Source of the DNA: Papilionanthe hookeriana x Papilionanthe teres
Taxonomy: Eukaryota; Streptophyta; Magnoliopsida; Asparagales; Orchidaceae
DNA length: 64,000 nt
Assembly (NCBI GenBank): GCA_022702705.1
Contig: CM040421.1
Coordinates: 78,176,121 to 78,240,120 of the forward strand
Reading direction: 5' to 3'
The position numbers were made by a program, and so were the translations under genes. The first letter of the stretch is position 1. Each line of letters starts with the position of its first letter. Below, piece after piece: positions 9,883-18,015 of the stretch. Below the pieces are notes generated by a model. The model searched no databases. It saw nothing but the letters and a program-made list of their open reading frames with translations, and was not told where the DNA came from.

Positions 9883-10584
9883 ATGTCGAACGGGCGGTTG
9901 GTCCTAAACTTTAAAAATGGCGTGAGTCTCGCACTCAATGAAAAGAGGGTGAAGGATGGAGTAGTGATAGAAATTGATTCTGACTTCACACCAGCTAGCC
10001 TACAGTATGAAGAAAATGACTGGGTCCCAGTGGACCGAGAGGAGCTTCATAGCCAGACAGTAATGAAGATGGGTGGCCCAAGCCGCCAATCCAGCAACAA
10101 GAAAAGAAAGGCAAACACCGAAGAAAGCAAGAAAATCAAGTCAGTAGTTGCCACGGCAGAAGGTAAGCTCGTCAGCGCCGCGCCCACAGAAATTCAAGAA
10201 GTGAGGAGAGCTACGCTCACTGCTACTCAAAGAAGGAATAAGAATCGTCGTATCCGCAAGATGTTGACTAAAATTGCAGCAGATCAACACGAGGAAACAA
10301 CCACCTTCGCAGACACACGCATTTCAAAGATACTGGTTCATCAGGAACCTGAAAAGAGAGAACAAGCTCCAAGAATAACAGAAAGGATAAGGGAAACTCT
10401 GAGAAGATCAGAGGCAGAGAGATCGCCTCGACGCCGGATAGAGATACCATATCTGAGGAACCTTGTTGCGGAAGCAACCCCGGAGGATGTCCCGACATAG
10501 ACAATCCCCGAGGAGTCAAGGTATGTAGGAGAACGTGACGGGATTTAACCATACATCCCGCAATACGTTACTAAGCCTTGTCAC
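9883..10584 (+). pseudogene. N-terminal region of the post-pol accessory protein (element A)
   Basis: The ORF starts MSNGRLVLNFKNGVSLAL and runs 205 codons to a TAG at 10498. The same frame continues past a second stop at about 10546 directly into the ALKBH-like domain, so this is the N-terminal half of one protein. Features are an N-terminal block with FKNG, an E/D-rich stretch, a basic RATLTATQRRNKNRRIRKM block at about residues 108-126, and a C-terminal stretch rich in R and E (ERIRETLRRSEAERSPRRR). Element B has sense codons at the two A stops but a frameshift and other stops of its own. The FxNG and TQRRN blocks resemble the N-terminal extension of Gag. Cellular function is unknown; nucleic-acid binding is plausible from its charge. 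Confidence 0.72.
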
Positions 10585-11371
10585 TTGCAGATCATCCCAG
10601 AATATGAACTAGAAAGAATGCAAAATGTTGAGAAGAAGACTTTCGAATACTTTGAAAGGATTAGAGGCAGAAGAATCAACATTTTGGAAGGCCTCGAGTT
10701 ACACACAGGTGTATTCTCAGAGTACGAGCAACAGCAGATTGTAGATTGCATTCTAGAACTTCAAAAGATGGGTCGAGCAGGCCGTCTGAGAGAAAAGACT
10801 TATTTGGAAACCCAGAAATGGATGCCAGGGAAAGGAAGAGTCACAATACAATGCGGATGTTGCTATAACTTCGCAGAGGACAGAAAAGGAAATCAACCAG
10901 GGATACTCCGTCACGGTGAGGTGGATCCAATGCCGAGAATAATTAAAAGAATGGTGAAAAGAATGATAACGTGGAGGGTACCGCCGCAGACCGCATACCC
11001 AACAGCTTGCATCATCAACATTTATCGAAGGGCGACCGCATACCTCCACACATAGACCACCATGACTTTGTCAGACCTTTCTGCACCGTTTTGTTTGTCA
11101 ACCAATGCAATATCATTTCGGATCTGACCTCCGGATAGCAGGCCCGGGTAAGTTCCGAGGGCCGGTGAAGATACCACTTCCGGTAGGTTCCATCATGATA
11201 TTACAAGGAAATGGAGCAGACATCGCAAAACATTGTATACCGGGAGTACCGAAGGAGCGGATCTCCGTCACTTTTAGAAGGATGGACGACGTAAAGACAC
11301 CTTACCACTTCCAAACGCATCCGGAATTGGAGAGTCTCCGCACTACGAGCTGTGAGTTACACGGGAAATAA
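10585..11371 (+). pseudogene. ALKBH9/10-like 2OG-Fe(II) dioxygenase domain (element A), broken
   Basis: Members of this plant family remove methyl from N6-methyladenosine in RNA. The open part 10585-11055 has RRINILEGLELHTGVF (residues 29-44), EKTY, KWMPGKGRVTIQCGCCYNF (78-96), GILRHGEVDPMP (106-117) and ACIINIY, in the order and spacing of the plant proteins. One base is then missing, and the Fe-binding PPHIDHHDFVRPFCT lies in the next frame (His 11049-11051, Asp 11055-11057). A second single-base break near 11115 precedes FGSDLRIAGPGKF...IPLPVGS, NGADIAKHC (distal Fe-ligand His 11231-11233) and ERISVTFRRMD with the 2OG-binding Arg. All key residues are retained. It is the C-terminal half of the post-pol ORF. 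The family match is strong. The activity of any ancestral protein is inferred. Confidence 0.92.
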
Positions 11372-12113
11372 CACACCTCCAATGCACATCCATGCGGCAT
11401 TCCTGCCAAGGATGGCTTGGAAGGTGATGTTATTGACCGTGTATCTCATTATTCAGACATGAATTTAACAGATAATTTTTGGATGGATCAACAAGAATCA
11501 TACATAGTCCGTTTTGAGTCATGGATTGTATGAGAAATATTTCAGATCAAGTTGTATGATGTATCCTCAACAAGATTGGAATGAAAGTGATGATGTCACA
11601 TTTTGCCTTCACCTCTTTTTGTGCAAATTGACTGGGAAACGCCATTAAAGTTAAATGAACTTCGAACAAAGAACAGAAAAGAAAAAGAAAATAAATAAGA
11701 ACTCTAATCCATAAAAATCCAAACATTAAAAAGAATTTCAAATCCACATGAACATCAAATAAACAAAAAAAAATGGGATAGTTAAAGAACAAACAAAACA
11801 AATCTAAAGCTCAAATTGAATTCCAGCTTACGTCCATCTTTTCAAATCCTCCAATCCTTCTTCAAATCAAGATCTACATCAGACCTCCTCTGAAACCCTC
11901 TCTCGGGATGATTTCAAAATTACGAGGAATCTTCAATTTGATTCGGATGGCATAGGTTCGTACCCTTCGCCAATTAATCAGACTTGGATATGGAACACTT
12001 TCATATCTCATTTCGATCTCAACATAATCCAAATCTCAGCAAAATTCTGCATAGTCACAGCATAAATCAAATATCAACAAAAATCTTTCACAACCACGGC
12101 ATAAACAAAATCT
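11372..12113 (+). other. 3' UTR of element A, unique part
   Basis: The first 150 bases match element B (28460-28690), so they are ancestral 3' UTR just after the dioxygenase stop. An A-rich, purine-biased stretch at 11660-11790 corresponds to the T/C-rich plus-strand tract 28200-28350 in B. No coding sequence is conserved. Confidence 0.65.
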
Positions 12114-12510
12114 CAGCATTCGGGATAGGCTTCCTCCCTACTCCCATCTCTGCAATCTCAGCATTCGGGATAGGCGTCCGCCCTACTCCCATCTCAGCAA
12201 ATCTCAGCATTCGGGATAGGCTTCCGCCCTACTCCCATCTCCGCAATCTCAGCATTCGGGATAGGCTTCCACCCTACTCCCATCTCAGCAATCTCAGCAT
12301 TCGGGATAGGCTTCCGCCCAACTCCCATCTCTCGCAATCTCGCATTCGGGATAGGCTTCTGCCCTACTCCCATCTCAGCAATCTCAGCATTCGGGATAGG
12401 CTTCTGCCCTACTCCCATCTCAGCAAATCTCAGCATTCGGGATAGGCTTTCGTCCGCCCTACTCCCTTCTCAGCAATTCTCAGCACTCGGGATAGGCACA
12501 GTCCTACTCC
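12114..12510 (+). repeat. Tandem repeat, about nine copies of a 44-46 bp unit
   Basis: The unit contains GCATTCGGGATAGGCTTCC followed by GCCCTACTCCCATCTC. The start of the CGGGATAGG core recurs at 12121, 12166, 12212 and onward, then decays into two degenerate units up to about 12625. TAGGC and GCCCTA can pair within a unit. ORFs through it on both strands are repeat artefacts. It sits between the last gene and the PPT, the known hypervariable zone of Tat/Ogre elements. Confidence 0.92.
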
Positions 12511-12967
12511 TTTCTCAGCAATCTCAAAATTTAATCCTCTCAGCAAGAAATTGAAATTAAAGCACTCTGCATTTCGGATAGGCTTTGTCTATTCTTCCTC
12601 AGCATATGGAATAGGTTCAGTCCTGCTTCCTTCTTAACATCCAAATGCATTCAGGTGGGCCTTAGCCCTACTCTATTCTCCGCATAAAACCAAAATTGAA
12701 ACTCAAATCAAAATTCAAACTCATAATTAAAACTTGAAATAAAAAATAAAACGAATCTAAGATCCAATCTCTTGAAATCTTGTGATCCGAAATTCACCTC
12801 CTTTTCCCCAGCCGAGAGCTCGGAATCTTCAGTCTTGGAGATTTACCTGATACTCCCCAGCGGAAATTCTTCTACTTCGTCCTAAGTTTGTCACTTGGAC
12901 ATCTGTGTTGGTTTTGTTGATCTCTTCGGTCAACGCCAATACGCGCGGTGTGCTTGGTTAGAACACC
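12511..12967 (+). other. 3' UTR between tandem repeat and PPT
   Basis: The stretch begins with decayed repeat units, then an AT-rich part. From about 12780 to 12967 it is strongly similar to the reverse strand of 26565-26760 in element B, including CTCCCCAGC motifs and CGCCAATACGCGCGGTGTGC. No gene is seen. The conservation suggests a role in priming or RNA processing. Confidence 0.6.
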
Positions 12968-12987
12968 ACACCTATTGGGGGTCCATT
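12968..12987 (+). promoter_or_regulatory. Polypurine tract region of element A
   Basis: ACACCTATTGGGGGTCCATT lies directly before the TG of the 3' LTR, the position of the plus-strand primer. The purine core is short (TTGGGGGT). The first 18 bases are the exact reverse complement of 926-943 in the leader. Confidence 0.75.
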
Positions 12988-12991
12988 TGTC

Positions 12992-13012
12992 GACCTCATT
13001 TTTGATGAGGTC
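12992..13012 (+). repeat. Terminal hairpin at the LTR 5' end
   Basis: GACCTCAT and ATGAGGTC form a perfect 8-bp stem with a 5-base loop, four bases inside the LTR. The other three LTRs keep GACCTC/GAGGTC at the same place (53573-53593 in B). Confidence 0.6.
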
Positions 13013-15063
13013 TTCTCTTCCCTCTTTAGTGTTTAGGATCTAGCCTTAGGCTTTTCCTTTGACTATCTTAGAGGACTAGAATTGGGACCCATCCCTTAGA
13101 AATTTGAACCACTTCTTGCCTCCCTGCAAGCCTCACAAGCTTGATTGTAGACCCCTAATCACCTAGAGGGTTGAAATCAAAAGTGAAGGTTTAAATTTGA
13201 TCAATCTTCATTATTCCAAAATTTCAATTTTTGGCCCCAGGGACCCTACACCTATCAAGCCTACCAAAAGCCCTCAGAATTGCCCAAATCCTCCAAAATT
13301 TCCAAATCACCCAAAACTCCCCAAAATTAACCTTAAAAATTTCCTCACCAATAAAATTGATCATCCATAGCCAAAAATACAAAAAATTCTAAAAATACCC
13401 CCCCAATACCCTCCAAATACCCAAAATGCCCCTCTTAGCCAAAAAATCCAAAAATTCAGAAAATTCCCAGAAAATTCCAGAAAATCCCAAATATTCCCAA
13501 TTTCATTTTTTCCAACTACAACATGGGCAAATTTTGTCAATTTACCCCACTTTTACCAAAACCCCCAATTTAGCCCACTCTTAACCCAAGTGAACCCAAT
13601 GTCAAACCAAATCTACCCAATTGACCCCAATTTTGGTCCAATTAAATTATAAACTTCAATTTAAAATCCACAATATCAATCTAGACCAAATCCAAGTTCA
13701 ATTTGATTAACATTTGAATCCAATCTCACTTTTGACCTTAAAGCCCAATTTGGACCCATGACCCAAACTTAGCCCAAACCAAACCAATTCAACTCCAATT
13801 GACCCCAAACCTTTTCTAAACCTTCACTAACATCCCTAAAAACAAAACACTAACATAATTTGCCCAAAATTTGGACACAAAAACCACTCAAATTCAACCC
13901 AAAACCAAAATGCCCAATTTTGACCTAAACCCAAACCTAACCCAAATAAGCCCAAGTCCCAAAACCAAAACCCAACCAAAGTTAAAACCTCTTTGAAACA
14001 CTCCCATAAACATTTCCCAACATTAATTTTACATCAACTTCAACCCTAGCCCAACATTGGCCCAAATTAGCCCAATTTGACCTATATTGGCCCCTTTACC
14101 AAAGAAGCCCAAATCCAACCCAATTGAAACCCAAACCACCTCAAATTTATTTCAAATCACTCATGACACATCCCTAAACCAAACCCAACAATTATTTGGC
14201 TCAAACTTTTACAAAATTCCCATCCATAAATTTATTTTCAAACCTAAGGCCCACTTTCTTAAGCCTTCCTAAAAAGCCCACCCAAAATGATTTCAAAAAG
14301 CCCAAAATCCATCTTGAAGCCCACATGAAAATCCTCTATCATCATCCATTTGATAAAACCATCCCCTAAGTTCTAAATCCATAATGAAATAATTCCAAAT
14401 CAAGCCATATGTCAAATCCCATCAAATCACCCCTAAATTACCAAAATTTCTAAAACCCTTTTTCATGAAGTTGACTTAACTTTCCCAAGCCAAAGGTGAG
14501 CCATGAAGCCATGCATGAGCCACATGCAAGCCATGAAAGCCTTGGACACCTCACCATACCCAAGATGGCAAGAGGAGGAGGCTCTTTCCATATTCCCTTA
14601 AGGGGATTATCAACTTCCATGACTCCACTAAACCTTGCATAAACTTAATTCTACTTGGATGGTGACCCTTGCCCACTAATTAAGCTGACCTAAACCACTT
14701 TATCTTCAGCCCAAACTAGCCATGGGAAGGTGCACCTAGCCCAATCCATGCATTTGACCAAACTTAGCCAAAATACACCCTTACCCCATTCTACTTTGAT
14801 TCAAACATTTTACACATGGCAAAGCTCAATTGCCTGCACAAACCTCCAGCCCCGACCCACCCGAACTCGAGGGTGACCCATGCCTCGCCGGCCACCGCCC
14901 GGATCGCCGGAAAACACCATGGCCGAAACCTCGGGAGGAGCCAAATTTTGAATTCCACCTCGCCGAGTCGCCTCGCTCCAAATGGCCATTGCGACTGTTC
15001 TTCTCCTCACCGTAGCAAGTCGATCCCAACCATTAAACCCCCCGGGAGGCCCTCCGGCCTCTC

Positions 15064-15073
15064 CTATTTAAAC
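15064..15073 (+). promoter_or_regulatory. TATA box of the LTR promoter
   Basis: CTATTTAAAC occurs about 2.0-2.4 kb from the LTR start in all four LTRs (reverse strand at 24185-24194, 35704-35713, 51220-51229). CTCTCGGCC follows closely in each. A start site about 30 bases downstream is inferred. Confidence 0.6.
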
Positions 15074-15490
15074 ACCCCTCCTCTCGGCCAAGAGAGGTGC
15101 TGAACCAAACCTTATCGAAACCCCGCCAAAATCATCCCGTACCACTCTCTACACATAGAGAACTTGATCCTCACCGAAATCCCCCGCCATTTCCTCTCTC
15201 GTGAGCTCAATTTCGTAGTCGAAATCCAAGCCCAAAACCAGGACACTTCACCACGGTGAGTCAATCTTCAAATTGATTGACTCTACACCTTCACCGTACC
15301 AAGAGGAGAAGTTTCCCAGCAAAAGCCCCCTCACCAGTGCCGCCCATTGCTTCCAAGCCTCCAAGCTTTGTGATCGGGCTTGGTCAAAATCATACTTAGA
15401 CAATTCACCAGGCCAAGGTACTTCATCTGGAGCTTGCTTGGACCCAATCGAACGTGACACAGCCCTCAGATTGAAGCTTCACATCTCTGA

Positions 15491-15502
15491 GTAAAGGTGT
15501 GG
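15491..15502 (+). promoter_or_regulatory. Splice-donor-like site in the LTR leader
   Basis: TAAAGGTGTGG here corresponds to CAAAGGTATGG or CAAAGGTATAG in the three other LTRs. The GT is 432-433 bases after the TATA motif in all four. It could be the 5' splice site of a leader intron. Confidence 0.4.
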
Positions 15503-17744
15503 ACTCACTCTTCCTCCTGAGCTTACAGAGATTCTTCATTTAGTTTGAGTTAATTTTAGTGCATGTTTACCGTATGGATATGTTCGTCTCTTCAAGATGA
15601 ATCCATAGAGCATAAGAACACATAAATCCATTGAGAATCGAGTGAGAAATTAGGGTTAGAAGGTCTACGGTCACGGGTTCGCACCAGTCGTAGACGATGA
15701 CTGGGAGCCGTTGGATCGCGCGTGTATCGGATGGACGGCTCGGATCGCGTCGGACCAAAACATGTTGCGTGAAAGGCGGGTCCCAGGACGGCTGACTCAG
15801 ATGGCGACGCCCAATCACAGCGCGACACGCACCCCTTCGGAGCTGCCGAGGTTGACGCGGCGCCGCGAGGATAAGTAGGAAAATAGGCTATTTTCTATTA
15901 TTTAATTCCCAGAACTTCAAAAATTAATAACTTTGTGTAGAAAAATCCTAAAAATGAAATAAAAATACCCTCTTGCTCAGTGAACAGAGGAGAATAATGT
16001 GGAAAAGAAATAAAGTAATTTCATTAAGTATTTTATTTTTAGTGATTTATTTACTCTCTCAATTGTTTCAATTCTCCATTTGCATGATAGCAATTCATCA
16101 TGACATGAGACCATAGGGTTTTGAAGCCTCCGAACTCGGGAACATTCCTTGAATTTTCCAAGGTCAGAGGCCATCCCTATGAGAAGTTATTGATTTTTCA
16201 AGTCCATGTTACTGTTTTGAGTCTTTTAATTCCAATAATTATCATGTTGAGAAATAAATTATAGAAAAATTTGGTGATGTTTCTTGTGACCAGAGGGACC
16301 TAGGAAAAATAAATTTTGAGTTAATTCACTTTGAACAACCCTAATTGGCCTAAACACCCAAAATTGAACTTTAATTAATTAGGGTTAACCATTCATTAAA
16401 TTAACTTAAAAACAATTCTCCACTGTCCTCTAGGGATAGGAGAACACCACATAAAAATTTGAAACCAATTAGACTTGATTAACCCTACCAAATTGGTTGA
16501 TTAAGCCTCTTAAGCAAAATGGGTAAAATTAAACTTTAAAAATTCATAACTCACAAAATACTTTTCAAAAATTCACAAAAATGGTTTTAGAGCTTCTCTG
16601 ATATCAGAGGAACTTAGTAAAATTAAAATTGTAATTTTCTAAAAAAGTTGATTTTTATCATTATTTTAATATTTTTAATAATTAAAAAATAATAAAAATC
16701 ATAAAATATTAAAAATCACCAAAATGTCACATTTTGACTCCTAATCATTTAGGAACAAACCAAATATTTTTTCTAAGTCCCTAGGGTAAGATATTGAATT
16801 TTAAAGGCTTAATGTAATTTTTTTAATATTAAAAAAATGTATTTTCCAGCCTTTTCACTAAAATAACTCTAATAAATCAACGAAAAATCAGAAAAATATA
16901 AAATTTATTTCTCTGAACTCTTTGAGGTCAGAGAGATTTAAGAAAAATATAAAATCCATTTTTTAAATTTAATTTTATTTTAAAATTAATTAATACTCCA
17001 AAATTCAAAATAATTCTAATAAATAAAATATAATTTTAAAAATCACCAAAATTAGTCCAAGTGGTCCTCTGGTTATTAAGAATGCCCATAATTTTCTTAA
17101 GGATAGAAAAATTCCCTTGGTCATCTTATTGAATTTTCCTTGAAAATCCCTATTTTCCACAAAAAATAATTATGTAAATAAATTAAATACTGAAAAATTA
17201 CATTTTCTCCTCTTATGTCTTAATTGACATGTAAGTGAAGTCACACAAAAATTTCAAATTCATTTAAGCTCAATTTAGTGAGTTATGGAATTATTAAGCT
17301 TGAAGGGCAAAATGCTAATTAAAATTTTAACCCTTAATTAAAACTTTAGGCTTAATAAAATGAGAGTGTAAAATATTTGATCCTAATCTGATTTGGATGA
17401 TTGAAATTTAAATAATAATGTTTTAAGATTAATTAAAGTAAACCTTAATCAATTAATTAATTAAATTTGGAAGATTAATAAAAATTGAAATTATTAAAAT
17501 AGGGATATTATTAAGAAGACATTTATTATTTAATTTAAGAGTCCCTAAATTAATCACTTCAATAATATTTAATTCCCAATTAAAATGATAATCCAAACTC
17601 AAGATTTAAAATACCGAAAGACTTAATCATTAAATTAAATTAAAATTAAAACATTTAAACTAAATTCAATAAAAATTTCAATTAAATAAATACTTTAACA
17701 ATTAAATTAAATCATCTTTAAAACATAAAAAATAAAAAAATTAA

Positions 17745-18015
17745 ATTAAAATTAAATTAAAATTAAAATAAAATTAAATTAGAATTAAATTAAGTTAAAT
17801 TAAATTAAATTAAATTAAATTAAATTAAATTAAATTAAAACATATTAAATTAAATTAAATTAAATTAAAAATAAAATCAAATTAAAAAAAATTAGAATTA
17901 AATTAAAATTAAAATTAAATTATGTTAGAATTAAATTGAATTAAAATAAATTAAATTAAATTAAATTAAATTAAATTAAATTAAATTAAATTAAATTAAA
18001 TTAAATTAAATTGAA
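17745..18015 (+). repeat. (AAATT)n pentanucleotide repeat
   Basis: Long runs of period five (AAATTAAATT...) with minor interruptions. The corresponding part of the other three LTRs is AT-rich but not expanded, so the expansion is specific to this LTR. Confidence 0.9.

Noticed and set aside
11015..11045. Programmed -1 frameshift signal before the Fe-binding motif
   Set aside because: Neither copy has a slippery X-XXY-YYZ heptamer in the right frame, so a shared deletion is the simpler reading; kept only as an open question.
11984..12445. ORFs of repeated SIRDRLPPYSHL and MGVGRKPIPNAEI peptides on both strands
   Set aside because: These are readings of the 45-bp tandem repeat, open only because the unit length is often a multiple of three and lacks stops.
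14810..15110. Overlapping ORFs on both strands in a GC-rich part of the LTR (61-95 codons)
   Set aside because: They overlap the promoter zone, are not conserved in the other three LTRs, and are expected by chance in a GC-rich stretch.
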